Assembly (NCBI GenBank): GCA_032622095.1
Contig: CP136065.1
Coordinates: forward strand, 205,446,151 to 205,510,150
Origin: Siphonodentalium dalli
Lineage: Eukaryota > Mollusca > Scaphopoda > Gadilida > Siphonodentaliidae
Length of the DNA: 64,000 bases
Reading direction: 5' to 3'
Program-made: the position numbers and the translations under genes
Shown here: positions 1-12,112 of the stretch, in pieces
Layout of the letters: each line of letters starts with the position of its first letter
Numbering within the stretch: the stretch's first letter is position 1
Notes under the pieces: model-generated
The model's database searches: none
What the model was told of the DNA's origin: nothing
The model's input: the letters and a program-made list of their open reading frames with translations, nothing else

Positions 1-79
1 AATTTCATCTTACGATAACGGAATATACCTTTTTCCTGACATTCCGTTTCCAATTCCAGAATATCGAAGAATACAAATG

Positions 80-285
80 GCATAGTTTTTTTTGGGGCCT
101 GAACATTATGTTCGATGTTGTTTTAATTATGACTTCAACGTGTCTTTCTGGGACATATAATGTTCGTAGATGGTAGTTCAGATATTTATCAACCTATTTT
201 GATATCGGGCAAAATTCAAAAGTGAATATTGTTAGGTGTATTTTGAAGCACAAACCGCCATGTGTCTTTATTATATTTTACCAGA
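80..285 (+). repeat. Dispersed repeat, copy A (pairs with 5190-5385)
   Basis: Shares ordered blocks with 5190-5385: GGTAGTTCAGATATTTATC, a following CCTATTTYGATA, and CAAACYGCCATGTG. Direct orientation, clearly diverged. No terminal inverted repeats seen. Confidence 0.5.
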
Positions 286-369
286 AATAAGCCACACATG
301 CAGCTGACACATGGAGCTAAATTGAGTTGCAAAAACTTTTGTTGCTGTTGTCATATTGGAGTTACAAAA

Positions 370-510
370 CTTGAATGCACCTGCGAGACCTATAGCCTGT
401 TTAAATGCACCTGTGAGACCTATAGCCTGTTTAAATGCACCTGTGAGACCTATAGCCTGTTTAAATATAACTTGAATGCACCTGTGATACCTACAGCCTG
501 TTTAAATAGT
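370..510 (+). repeat. 30 bp minisatellite, about four units
   Basis: Repeats of TGCACCTGYGAGACCTATAG with CCTGTTTAAA between them. The middle units are nearly identical and the last is diverged. The 30 bp unit keeps an open frame that would read CTCETYSLFK three times in a 91-codon ORF (262-537), but the ORF has no other support and I do not call it a gene. Confidence 0.75.
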
Positions 511-540
511 TCTTTACTGAATGGATTATCCCATTAGTTA

Positions 541-899
541 TAATAATATACATTAGATTGTCTATTATTTATCTGGAGTGATATATACAAGTGCAGAAGG
601 ATTTATATTCATTGGTGGGAAATGTTCAGATAATAAGCTCAAACAAAAGATTTCTTAACAAAAATGTTGTAATGTTCTAAAAATAGCCACAGTTTTTGTC
701 CCGGTTCATAGGAAATGAAAGTGTCAATGACACTGTAGCTCAACTTAGGTAGGGGAATAATTTAATGGTCGACAGTAAATGGAAGAATAGGAAAAGTGCT
801 AATTGAAATGTCTAAGTAAGACTAGATGTTCATGTCAATATCAACATTCATAACAGGTTTCATAATGATCGGATCAGTGATGTGGTGATTATGGTGTGC
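541..899. other. No feature seen
   Basis: AT-rich sequence between the 30 bp minisatellite and the satellite array. Short traces of the dispersed sequence AATGTTCAGATAATAAG (about 620) also occur near 28310 and 4620. Confidence 0.6.
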
Positions 900-3800
900 C
901 AAAGGATTTATTGATGCAAAGAGTAAATTCTAAAATGGCCAACGGCAGCCATGTTTTTTTCCGAATTACCCCAAAATGACTTGTTCCCATCTACAGCCTT
1001 TACAAATCTCATAATGCTCTGATCAAAGATATGACATGTAGCCTGTGCCAATGGATTTAGTCATGCAAAGAGTAAAATCCAAGATGGCTGATGGCGGCCA
1101 TGTTTTTCGGCTGAACGACCCCAAAATGACTCGTTTCCCATCTACATGTCATTGTTAACATACATGACAAATTTCTTGAAGTTCCGACCAAAGCTACGAC
1201 CTGTAGCCCACACCAAAGGATTTATTCATGCAAAGAGTAAAATCCAATATGGCTGCTGGCGGACATGTTTTTTAGCCAAACGACCCCAAAATGACTCGTT
1301 CCCATCTACATGTTAATATTAACATCCATGATAAATATCATGATGATCAGACAAACAGTATGACCTGTAGCCCGTGCCAATGGATTGAATTTTGAAATCC
1401 AAGATGGCTGCCAGCGGCCATGTTTTTTGGCCGTATGACCCCAAAATGGCTCGTTCCCATATACATGTCAATATCAATATTCATGACAAATTTCATAAAG
1501 GTCAGACCAAAGGTACGACCTGTAACCCGCGCCAAAGGATTTAGTCATTGAAAGAGTAAAATCCAAGATGGCTGCTGGCGGCCATGTTTTTTGGCCGAAC
1601 AACCCCAAAATCACTCGTTCCCATCTACATGTCATTGTTAACAACCATGACAAATTTCATGAAGTTCTGACCAAAGCTACAACCTGTAGCCCGCGCCAAA
1701 GAATTTAGTCATGCAAAGAGTAAAATCCAAGATGGCTGCTGGCGGCCATGTTTTTTGGCTGAACGACCTCAAAATCACTCGTTCCCATCTACATGTCATT
1801 GTTAACATCCATGACAAATTTCATGATGATCAGACGAACAGCACGACCTGTAGCCCGCGCCAATGGATTGAATTTTGAAATCCAAAATGGCCACCAGCGG
1901 CCATGTTTTTTGGCCGAATGACCCCAAAATGACTCGTTCCCATCTACATGTCAATGTCAACATTCATGACAAAATTCATAAAGATCAGACCATAGGTACG
2001 ACCTGTAGCCCGCGCCAAAGGATTTAGTCATGCAAAGAGTAAAATCCATGATGGCTGCTGGCGGCCATGTTTTTTGGCCGAACAACCCCAAAATCACTCG
2101 TTCCCATCTACATGTCATTGTTAACATCCATGACAAATTTCATGAAGTTCTGATCAAAACTACGACCTGTAGCCTGCGCCAAAGGATTTAGTCATGCAAA
2201 GAGTAAAATCCAAGATGGCTGCCAGCGGCCATATTTTTTTGCCGTATGACCCCAAAATGAATGGTTCCCATATACATGTCAATATCAATATTGATGACAA
2301 ATTTCATAAAGGTCAGACCAAAGGTACGACCTGTAACCCGTGCCAAAGGATTTAGTCATGCAAAGAGTAAAATCCAAGATGGTTGCTGGCGGCCATGTTT
2401 TTTGGCCGAATGACCCCAAAATCACTCGTTCCCATCTACATGTCATTGTTAACATCCATCACAAATTTCATGAAGTTCTGATCAAAACTACGACCTGTAG
2501 CCTGCGCCAAAGGATTTAGTCATGCAAAGAGTAAAATCCAAGATGGCTGCCAGCGGCCATGTTTTTTGGCCGAATGACCCCAAAATGACTCGTTCCCATC
2601 TACATGTCAATATTAACATCCATGACAAATTTCATAATGATCAGACGAACCGTACGACCTGTAGCCCGCGCCAATGGATTGAATTTTGAAATCCAAAATG
2701 GCCACCAGCGGCCATGTTTTTTGGCCGAATGACCCCAAAATGACTCGTTCCCATCTACATGTCAATGTCAACATCCATGACAAATTTCATGAAGTTCTGA
2801 TCAAAACTACGACCTGTAGCCTGCGCCAAAGGATTTAGTCATGCAAAGAGTAAAATCCAAGATGCTGCTGGCGGCCATGTTTTTTGGCCGTATGACCCCA
2901 AAATGACTCGTTCCCATATACATGTCAATATCAATATTCATGACAAATTTCATAAAGGTCAGACCAAAGGTACGACCTGTAACCCGCGCCAAAGGATTTA
3001 GTCATGCAAAGAGTAAAATCCAAGATGGCTGCTGGCGGCCATGTTTTTTGGCCGAACGACCCCAAAATCACTCGTTCCCATCTACATGTCATTGTTAACA
3101 TCCATGACAAATTTCATGAAGTTCTGACCAAAGCTACAACCTGTAGCCCGGGCCAAAGAATTTAGTCATGCAAAGAGTAAAATCCAAGATGGCTGCTGGC
3201 GGCCATGTTTTTTGGCTGAACGACCCCAAAATCACTCGTTCCCATCTACATGTCAATATTAACATCCATGACAAATTTCATGATGATCAGACGAACAGCA
3301 CGACCTGTAGCCCGCGCCAATGGATTGAATTTTGAAATCCAAAATGGCCACCAGCGGCCATGTTTTTTGGCCGAATGACCCCAAAATGACTCGTTCCCAT
3401 CTACATGTCAATGTCAACATTCATGACAAAATTCATAAAGATCAGATCATAGGTACGACCTGTATCCCGCGCCAAAGGATTTAGTCATGCAAAGAGTAAA
3501 ATCCAAGATGGCTGCCAGCGGCCATGTTTTTTGGCCGAATGACCCCAAAATGACTCGTTCCCATCTACATGTCAATATTAACATCCATGACAAATTTCAT
3601 AATGATCAGACGAACAGTACGACCTGTAGCCCGCGCCAATGGATTGAATTTTGAAATCCAAAATGGCCACCAGCGGCCATGTTTTTTGGCCGAATGACCC
3701 CAAAATGACTCGTTCCCATCTACATGTCAATGTCAACATTCATGACAAATTTCATAAAGATCAGACCAAAGGTACGACCTGTAGCCCGCGCCAAAGGATT

Positions 3801-4372
3801 TAGTCATGCAAAGAGTAAAATTAAAGATGGCTGCTGGCGGCCATGTTTTTTGGCCGAACAACCCCAAAATCACTCGTTCCCATCTACATGTCATTGTTAA
3901 CATCCATGACAAATTTCATGAAGTTATGATCAAAACTACGACCTGTAGCCTGCGCCAAATGATTTAGTCATGCAAAGAGTAAAATCCAAGATGGCTGCTG
4001 ACGGCCATGTTTTTTGGCCGAACGACCCCAAAATGACTCGTTCCCATCTACATGTCAATATTAACATCCATGACAAATTTCATGATGATCAAACGAACAG
4101 TACAACCTGTAGCCCGCGCCAATGGATTGAATTTTGAAATCCAAGATGGCCACCAGCGGCCATGTTTTTTGGTCGAATGACCCCAAAATGACTCGTTCCA
4201 ATCTACATGTCAATGTCAACATTCATGCAAAATTTCATAAATATCAGACCAAAGGTACGACCTGTAGCCCGCGCCAAAGGAAATTGTTGACGGACACACG
4301 CACACACACGGACGACGGACGCCAAGCCATGGCAATAGCTCAAACTTACAAAAGTAAGTTGAGCTAATAAGG
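900..4372 (+). repeat. Satellite-like array, about 21 units of about 153 and about 165 bp, with pearl/Helitron-like 3' end
   Basis: The block AAATGGCC/AAGATGGCTG...GGCCATGTTTTTTGGCCGAA...CCCCAAAATGACTCG recurs 21 times between 955 and 4160. Spacing is either about 153-156 bp or about 161-167 bp. The short class has GGATTGAATTTTGAAATCC, the long class GGATTTAGTCATGCAAAGAG. The last unit runs into a GACGGACAC/ACGG microsatellite (4288-4322) and a terminal hairpin (AGCTCAAACTTAC...GTAAGTTGAGCT, 4338-4366) followed by AATAAGG. That order is the pearl-type Helitron-like layout of bivalves, here with the core amplified. ORFs in it are shadows. Confidence 0.85.
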
Positions 4373-4479
4373 AGAATGAAATTATTTCCTAGTAATAGAA
4401 GCACCAATGACTATAAACTTTAGACTCAAAATGATAATTTTATTCTTCCGAATCTTTACAGAAAGTTCAGGGAAAGATC

Positions 4480-4616
4480 TACAGTAATGCCCTAAATAAT
4501 CGACTCCTTAACCACAGCAGAATTATTGGTGACTTTTCAGGATTTAGTTGGAAATATGGCTAGTTGCCATTCATCGGAAAGCTCTCACTGAGAGCCATTA
4601 TTTAGGGCATCACTAT
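4480..4616. mobile_element. Mariner-like palindromic MITE, truncated right arm
   Basis: Starts TA-CAGTAATGCCCTAAATAAT and runs through the family arm (CAGGATTTAGTTGGAAATATG, CATTCATCGGAAAGCTCTC). Only the last 20 bases of the right arm (ATTATTTAGGGCAT) remain. TA flanks and a CAGT end suggest Tc1/mariner. Confidence 0.7.
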
Positions 4617-5668
4617 AGTTCAGATAATATGTTCAACAAAACGACCACGTTTCTTGAACTTATTAACTGAACATTTCCTTCCAATAAACAGGACTCCTTC
4701 TGTACTTGTATTATCTGTCGTCTGCTTATTTTTTCCAGAAAATCCATCCAGATGAATATTAGACCATTCCAATGTAATCTTTTATAACTGAGTGGGAAAA
4801 TCCATTTAGTATAGAAAGAGTTAATGTACTGGATGACTGGGGACAAAATCTGACCACAGTTTTGTCTACGGTATTATACTATTTCATATTCCTTATATAT
4901 TTAACTTTGTTGATCCTGCACCTAATTACCATATATTTTATGTTTAAATGGACATTGCTCATTCGAACCTCCAATTTGTTTTCTATGTAATTTTGAGCGA
5001 CGGATACAATATGTCAATAAATAAATGATCTATTTATATAACGGCTTCATATGCTCTGAAAAACACTTGCCAAAGTCACAGCCATTTTTCAGCCATTTTA
5101 AACTTTTCGCCAGAAGTCAGACAGACGCTCCTTATTGATACCATATCAGGAATAGACTACCACGGAGCGCTCTTTTCTGTTCCATGTGGCGCAAATAGCA
5201 GTTTTTGTTTGGGACCCATACACCGTATTCAGTTGTATTTTTCATTACTTCAATGCATCTTTTTTGTTTATATAATGCTCATGGAAAGGTAGTTCAGATA
5301 TTTATCGACCTATTTCGATACTGAGAAATGTATTTTGGACCGCAAACTGCCATGTGGCTTTAATTTCATTAGGCCTGCACATATATTTTACTATATACAT
5401 GTACATATTCTTATTGACTTTTGAGCACTTACTTATCTCTATTTATATAACTTTCTTTTATTTAATATTAAAGTTGAGTTTTAATATAAAATTTGTCAAC
5501 TACATAGAAAGTGTTTTAAAGTTTGGCAACAAGTGTCCACCAAATTCGAAAGAAAATTACCATCCACAATATCAATAGTTGATCTCAAGCTGGCAGTATA
5601 TTCTTAAAACTTCTTATTAAGATTTGAGTTTTGCTGTTTCCGAAATTTCCCAAAGTTAAACAGTCAAC
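4617..5668. other. Repeat debris
   Basis: 4620-4790 shares TTGAACTTATTA, CTGAACATTTCC and TCCAnATGAATAnTAGACCA blocks with 28320-28490 and in part with 7720-7810. 5190-5385 is copy B of the dispersed repeat at 80. The rest is AT-rich with no supportable gene. Confidence 0.5.
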
Positions 5669-6067
5669 TTAACCCTTTACCCAACAAAACGGCCAAAACC
5701 GGCCAAATAAAGCTTCAACATCCTAAAATATCTTCGGTCTGTCTCAATAGAACCATACAAATATGGATATCATTGGAACCGGCTCCTTGACCACATTGTG
5801 ATAGTTACAGTTATGCCCTGTGCCAATGCATTCTCTTATATATGCGAGTCGACCATAGGTCGCCTCGCATATATAAGAGAATGCATTGGCCTAAAAAAAA
5901 TATTTTTTTACACTTTTTACCATTTTTTCTTACATTCTTTAACAATTTTATAATTTTTAATGTGTTAAGCCAATGCATTCTCTTATATATGCGAGGCGAC
6001 CTATGGTCGACTCGCATATATAAGAGAATGCATTGGCACAGGGCCCTTCTGTTGGGTAAAGGGTTAA
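5669..6067. mobile_element. TTAA-flanked (piggyBac-like) foldback element, long variant
   Basis: Flanked by TTAA, with CCCTTTACCCAACA at one end and its inverse TGTTGGGTAAAGGG at the other. Inside are two copies of a hairpin built on GCCAATGCATTCTCTTATAT...GCGAG. A unique 130 bp segment (GGAACCGGCTCCTTGACCAC region) lies near the left end. TTAA target with a CCC end is the piggyBac pattern. An inverted copy is at 47403-47802. Confidence 0.78.
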
Positions 6068-6879
6068 GCTCTTTATATTTATCTCATAAATATCACTATA
6101 AACACAACAAATATAAACAATTTGTTTACAACAAACATTGACGACTTTCATCGCAAGAAAAAATTCTAAATTTGAAGAATAAAACAAAATTTAAATTTTG
6201 AAATTGCAGAACTTTACATGTATGTCTGGATAATTTGAGGAAAACTAATAAAATTCATAACTCACATTACAGGAACCTGAGAATATATCCAAATTATACA
6301 CAACGAGGCAATGATGAATTGTAAGAGAGGAGGCTAAGTAGCATATTTATCCATATAATGATCAGTAATAGTAGAGGATCCACATTAAATATCCCACATC
6401 GTTATCTAGCCTTAATAACTTGGATACTTTCCAAATGTTTGGCTTTACGAGAGAGTTTTTATACAAGTAAGAAGTATGCGAGTCAGTGGTTTAACTATAA
6501 CTGAGAAGGGTGTTGGGCATACCAGGCTTAAGAAAACCTCTGTGCTGTGGGTTGTGGTTTTGCTGGATTTTTGTGGGTATAAATTAAGCTTGGTGTTATG
6601 GGGGTCGTTTCTTATATTATAAAGCGCAGACACCAGAGAACCGGAGGGAGATTAATGTCTGGTAGACCCATCAAGGTACATTCAGATGAGCATTTAATTA
6701 GTTAATCTTCTTAATTATATTGTCTTCATTACTGGTGCTTTGAGGGTAACCCCAGTGATAAAATATTACATGCAGGTGATGAATCACTTACTTAAAGGCA
6801 TACATAGCATTTGAAGCTTTAAGTTTTGAGTATTATTCATAAACACTGGAAAAAGTACTGATCAGTCACGAAAATGAGG

Positions 6880-7087
6880 TACAGTAATGCCCTAAGTAAT
6901 CGACTCCTTAACCACAGCAGAATTATGGGTAACTTTTCAGGATTTAGTCGGAATCTTGCCATTCATCGGAAAGCTCTACTGAGAGCTTTACGATGAATGG
7001 CAACAAGCCATATTTCCGACTAAATCCTGAAAAGTTACCCATAATTCTGCTGTGGTTAAGAAGTCGATTAATTAGAGCATAACTGTA
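6880..7087. mobile_element. Mariner-like palindromic MITE
   Basis: TA-flanked foldback. The arms of about 95 bp contain AACCACAGCAGAATTATGGG and TTTCAGGATTTAGTCGGAA; the loop lies around AGCTCTACTGAGAGCT. The whole element folds on itself and codes for nothing. Confidence 0.8.
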
Positions 7088-7539
7088 TGTTCATCTGTAA
7101 AACTTTGGACTGTTCGCAGATGGTGTCTGGTCATCATTATATTCTACAGTGCTCTGAATCAAACGGATGGATGGATCCATTAGAATATTAAAATTTTCTT
7201 GTTAATTTTGTTCAATCACTATACTCACTGATCGACACAACATTGCCTGATTTTCCAACACAATGCTAAATTGCTGTCATTGCCAATGATCTCTTGTGTT
7301 TTTTAGTCATCAAATGTTGTATCACAGTCATGGATACGATCCCCATGCCTGAATCAATGCTACTTATCTCCTTTCTATACTAAATGGTATACATTGGAAT
7401 GGTCTGTTATTCATCTGGAGGGATGTTCCGGAAATCTAAACAGAAGGGAGCCTTTATTCAGCATCGGAGGGGTCCTGTGGCCCCTTTGCATTTATTTTTT
7501 AGATTGAGCTCCTTGCTCAAACTAAAAAAAAATAGTTTT

Positions 7540-7715
7540 TTTATTATTTTAATTCAATTTTTAAAAATAAATTTTTTGAAAACAAACACCGTTATAACCT
7601 CTGCCAGGGTACCCCGAGTCACCGCACCAAATTTGGTTGAAATCAGACCAGCAGTCTGGTAGAAAAATCCAGACAGACAGATGGACAGACAGATCCTACT
7701 CTTTTATATATATAG
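7540..7715 (+). repeat. Dispersed repeat with CAGACAGA tail (pairs with 26830-26965)
   Basis: Shares CACCAAATTTGGTTGAAATC, a preceding GGGTACCCC and a trailing CAGACAGACAGAT tail with 26830-26965. This looks like the 3' end of a retroelement or pearl-like element; the family is not certain. Confidence 0.5.
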
Positions 7716-8164
7716 ATGACAGATAATACAAGTAAAGAAGGAGTCCTATTTATTGGAAAGAAATTTTCAGAAATTTGTTGAACTTATCATCTGAACATAT
7801 TCCTCAATGAGTATTCAGTATAGAAAGAGTTAATATTTCCCATCCTCATTAAAAATATGTTTACTCTGACTTAAGTCCAGGATAGTCGCCATTGTTGTTG
7901 TGGAGTAAAACATGTGATCGAAGAGCGATCAAATTAACACTTGACGCTGATTGGCTACTATGCATGAATCGAAGGACTTGATCCTAGAAAATCAAATTTG
8001 TTTGATATGTTTAATATGATAACTTGTGCCGGACATGAGTCGCATGACAAATATCGTGACGTGCAAGACAGGCTTTTTATATATATTGATTATTTGCAGG
8101 CTGAAAATTGCCACACAGGGTGGAATAATTTCTGAATGTTTGTCTGGGATTAGTTCATCCTGAG

Positions 8165-8244
8165 TTAACACATTCACTGCTGACTACGAGTTATCTTGTA
8201 ATTTTTGCATGTAATTGAATGGGTGTCGGTAGTGAAGGTGTTAA
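8165..8244. mobile_element. Short TTAA-flanked inverted-repeat element
   Basis: TTAACACATTCACTGCTGAC at the left and GTCGGTAGTGAAGGTG-TTAA at the right. 80 bp in total. Probably a minimal TTAA MITE. Confidence 0.5.
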
Positions 8245-10067
8245 AGACTAAATATTCCAAGAACTTGTTACATAGATTCTGAATTATAGAATAATAGTTT
8301 TGATTAGGAAGCACTGGTCAACAGAAATGGACTTTTCTTTAATTTTATTTCACACGCTTATAAAGATTGTGGGACACAACCTGTTACTAAACCAGAATAT
8401 TACAGTTTGGCTGTAAATTGTCCAAAGTTTTTGATGGAAAATCTCTCTTTCTGATAAAATTTTCTACTCAATTTGCAATAAAATAGATACCTAGGCCTCC
8501 TCTCGAAAGTAAAAGTGGGAAACCCCACACATGTTCACTTTGCTGGCAAGTGCCTTAAGTTAATAGCCATCACTGTACAATAGGTTGGACACTCATTTTT
8601 TTTATTGTGGATAACTCTATGTTGGTATGGTATTCACATTAACATCGCATAAAAACAGATGGTAATTAGTTAATCTTCCTGACAGATTTATTTGTTATAC
8701 GTGCTTTGAAGATAGCCCTAAGGTATTACATCAAAGGACTACTGCCATTATGTGCTCCATCATATGAAAACTGTCTTAATTCTTTTAAGATGAGGAGAGA
8801 GTTGGGGGTTATGACTACTGAGAATAATTATCAGATGTACCAAGATGGATAACTCTGAGCAAAAGCAAGAAGCATCCATCGTTTTATTCTCTGTTTAACT
8901 CTTTCAGTGCCAATTAAGCTAATGAATAGAATGGAAACCCTTTAATTATAAATTTCTAGGCAGGACTGAGGATATATGGTTCACGATAAGTTCAGTCTTT
9001 TAATATATATATATATATGGTACTGCATGTTATATGTACTGTACTTGTCTCCGAGACATACCAAGTGTTACCCTTTGTACATGCTGGGACTATATAAGGT
9101 GCCGATTTTAGAAGCTGCATGGTTTTTGTGTTTGGCCCGGTTCGAATCCAACCCAATCAAAAAATAAATAAACAAAACAAAATAAAAAATTTGCACCATC
9201 TAAAAAACGACCATAGCTTGTCTTTTAAATTTATAATTTACGTAAAAGTTTATAAAATATACAAGAAAATAAACCAGACCTTGGCATTCTAAAATCACAA
9301 TTTCAGAGTTGATCTGGTAGGCCCTTACATGAAAAGAGTTAAAGGGTTGGATCTAGTTTGAAGTGCCAAAGATGGTTCAAATTAATATCATAAACCATTG
9401 GAAGCTTGTAGGAAATTTATTCCATATGTCCAATAATCAATTTGGATCAATACGTGTTTTAGGACTTTTCTTTAATCTCTGCAATGTGTTTTCTTCAATC
9501 AGCCTTGAACAGTGTTGGTTTTATTTTTCTATTGAAAAAAATCCAACAAGAAATAGTATTGGAAAAATATCATTTCATGTGTAACTACCAGAATGGCTTG
9601 TAGTAATCCATATCACATTGAATGTCAGTGGTTGCATGTTCTTGTGAACCACGAAATAAAGGCTATAAATAGCTCACATTGAGTCTAACATATAAGGGAT
9701 ATATTCCTTGCCAATTTTAACGATACAGTGGTGGTGAAATAGCTTACTTTGCCATGGATAGCCAATGCAATTTGTTCCAAAACTGAACCTTCCGATACGA
9801 AGATTTAACTTCAAACTATTTGATTCATTGAGAAACTAGAGCATATGACATTCAAGCTGTGATGTACTAAGATGTTTGTGAATGGTCACCTGATTGCCAT
9901 ATGAAATGAAATGTGTGATACATCTTAATCATTGACATACACATGAGCCCTCAGGGTGATTTGGCTTAATGTTTTCATTAACTTATTAGCAATAGGGAAA
10001 TCAAATCATTTATTATCTGAACATGCACATGCTGCTGTTAATCAATCATCGTCACTGAGAGTCTATG
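8245..10067. other. No gene seen; tRNA-like B-box at 9139-9149
   Basis: AT-rich and mostly featureless. GGTTCGAATCC at 9139-9149 is a perfect polymerase III B-box, followed by an A-rich tail (AAAAAATAAATAAACAAAAC). That could be the remnant of a tRNA-derived short interspersed element. The stem around it does not pair well and no A-box is clear. Confidence 0.35.
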
Positions 10068-10351
10068 TACAGTAATGCTCTAATTAATCGACTGCTTAAC
10101 CACAGCAGAATTATGGGTAACTTTTCAGGATTTAGTCGGAAATATGGCTTGTTGCCATTCATCGGAAAGCTCTCAGGGAGAGCTTTCCGATGAATGGCAA
10201 CAAGCCATATTTCCGACTAAATCCTGAAAAGTTACCCATACCCAGAGAGCTTTCTGATGAATGGCAACAAGCCATATTTCCGACTAAATCCTGAAAAGTT
10301 ACCCATAATTCTGCTGTGGTTAAGCAGTCGATTAATTAGAGCATTACTGTA
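10068..10351. mobile_element. Mariner-like palindromic MITE with duplicated part of right arm
   Basis: TA-CAGTAATGCTCTAATTAAT at the left and the inverse copy ending GCATTACTG-TA at the right. The right-arm segment from AGAGCTTTCCGATGAATGG to GTTACCCATA occurs twice in tandem (10178-10240 and 10246-10305). The 77 bp minisatellite begins at its right TA. Confidence 0.82.
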
Positions 10352-10808
10352 GGCTAACCCTGTCAACAGTCGAATATCAGTCTACATCTAATAGATCATA
10401 CATCGAGCTGTGAAAACCGTAAGGATGTAGGCTAACCCGGTCATTAGTCGAATGTCAGTCTATATCTAATACATTGTACATGAGCTGTGAAAACCAGAAG
10501 GATGTAGGCTAACCCTGTCAACAGTCAAATGTCAGTCTACATCTAATAGATCATACATCGAGCTGTGAAAACCAGAAGGATGTAGGCTAACACTGTCAAC
10601 AGTCGAATGTCAGTCTACATCTAATTGATCATACATCAAGCTGTGAATCTATGTAGGCTAACCCTGTCAATAATCAAATGTCAGTCTACATCAAATAAAT
10701 CATATATCGAGCTGTGAAAACCAGAAGGATGTAGGCTAACCCTGTCAACAGTCGAATGTCAGTCTACATCTAATAAATCATACATCGAGCTGTGAAAACA
10801 AGAAGGAT
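10351..10808 (+). repeat. 77 bp minisatellite, six units
   Basis: AGGCTAACCCTGTCAACAGT recurs at 10351, 10429, 10506, 10584, 10655 and 10733 (spacing 77-78, one 71). Each unit continues through GTCTACATCTAATAGATCAT and GAGCTGTGAAAACCAGAAGG. It abuts the mariner-like MITE. Confidence 0.88.
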
Positions 10809-11099
10809 TATTTCACCCAGTTTAAGAATTTGAAGTAAACTAGACCAGGCCTGGTAGTTTGAAATTACAGGAGTGCTACAAAATGTAGACATTTTGGATA
10901 GCCTTGCTATTTTTCAACACATGGATCCATATTGTTTGTGTCATGAATATGATTTCAGTAGCCTTATTACAGTAGAAAGTCTTTAACAATCATAGAAGGA
11001 TTGATTAGAAACACCCCGCCCCGAGTCAATATTGTAAGGGTTGCAAAGGGGGTGTTATGGAGGTCATGGTAATACCAGGGCATATCTAAATTTAAGATT

Positions 11100-11180
11100 G
11101 GCACTTTCACTTTGATGGATAGTGAACCAACAGCTGCACTAGGACTTGCCATTGATCTCACAGTTTTTGATTCCTCTGAA
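11100..11180 (-). CDS. Possible extra exon of the PTPN13-like gene (weak)
   Basis: Read on the minus strand, a TTTTATTCAG acceptor at 11181 opens a frame encoding ESKTVRSMASPSAAVGSLSI and K, followed by a GTGAAA donor at about 11099. The Ser/Ala-rich text resembles post-FERM disordered sequence. However, its phase does not match exon 16 from this acceptor; only a poor internal AG (GTGAG before ATCAATGG) would. It may be an alternative exon, may need a missed exon between, or may be chance. Confidence 0.25.
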
Positions 11181-11848
11181 TAAAATATTCAGTGTACTAT
11201 TGTAACCAAGAAATTATAATATATAGCTAATAGATGACGGGATGAAAAATGTCAAGAGTTGAGAGATTTATCAAAAAGTACATGCTGAGTATTTTAAATC
11301 CATGCAAGTAAGCTATGCTGCAAACAAATAAGCAATAGTCAGTATAAATGCCCAATCATTATCCTTCCTTGCGGCACTTACAGAGTTATTACTCATGCAT
11401 TGTAATTTTTGTCAGCCTCTAAAAATGTAAAATTTATGTTTTGTTTCACAGGCAATGATTTTTAACAGTGTGGTATTCTTAATTTGTCTTTCCTGACCAA
11501 AATATAGAAGAAACTTGCATATTTGCTAAAATTATAACCATTTTCGCATATTTAAACTGCCTTGCTATTCATCCAATGTCGAATAGGCGTATATTTGAAT
11601 CCCTACCGCTTTCCCAAAGCTCTATTTTTTTATTTAATTTATATTATATTGATGCAACCATGTTCAGTATATTTATATTCTCTTCGTGTTTCTTCAAATA
11701 TTATTTGTGCTTGCAACAGACCAGATCCAAATAGAAAATATTATATTATGCTTGCAACAGACCAGATCCAAATAGAAACGGGATTAAGAGACCTCTCATT
11801 CATGTACACAACTATCTAATCAAAATTATGTACATTATTGCTTGTCCA

Positions 11849-12102
11849 TTAACCCTTTTATGACTGGAGCTGTGCTGGTGCAGCATTAAAGCTCCTGCAC
11901 CAATGCATTCTCTTATATATGCAAGCCTTGCCTCGCATATATAAGAAAATGCATGGCTTACAAAGTAAAGTTGAATTTTGTTAGGCCAATATATTCTCTA
12001 ATATATGCGAGGCTCCATATGGGAGACTAACATATATAAGACAATGCATTTGGCACAGGGTTTTTGCAAAATTTCAGGAAGCTCCAGTCATAGAAGGGTT
12101 AA
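11849..12102. mobile_element. TTAA-flanked foldback element, standard variant
   Basis: TTAA-CCCTTTTATGACTGGAGCTG at the left, AGCTCCAGTCATAGAAGGG-TTAA at the right. Two internal hairpins of the ATTCTCTTATATATGC type are joined by GGCTTACAAAGTAAAGTTG. The standard variant of this family in the window. Confidence 0.75.
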
Positions 12103-12112
12103 CAGAGTTAGC

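Noticed and set aside
262-537. 91-codon ORF
   Set aside because: It is made open by the 30 bp minisatellite; no leader, domain or flanking signals.
1347-4407. Several ORFs of 61-77 codons
   Set aside because: They repeat the same text and fall inside the satellite array.
4613-4846. 77-codon minus-strand ORF
   Set aside because: It overlaps a dispersed repeat also seen near 28320-28490, where the frame is not kept.
5811-6187. ORFs with repeated RIYKRMHW
   Set aside because: Readings of the palindromic TTAA element, and the same peptide recurs at every copy.
9060-9180. tRNA gene
   Set aside because: A perfect B-box is present, but the T-stem pairs poorly and there is no A-box or cloverleaf.
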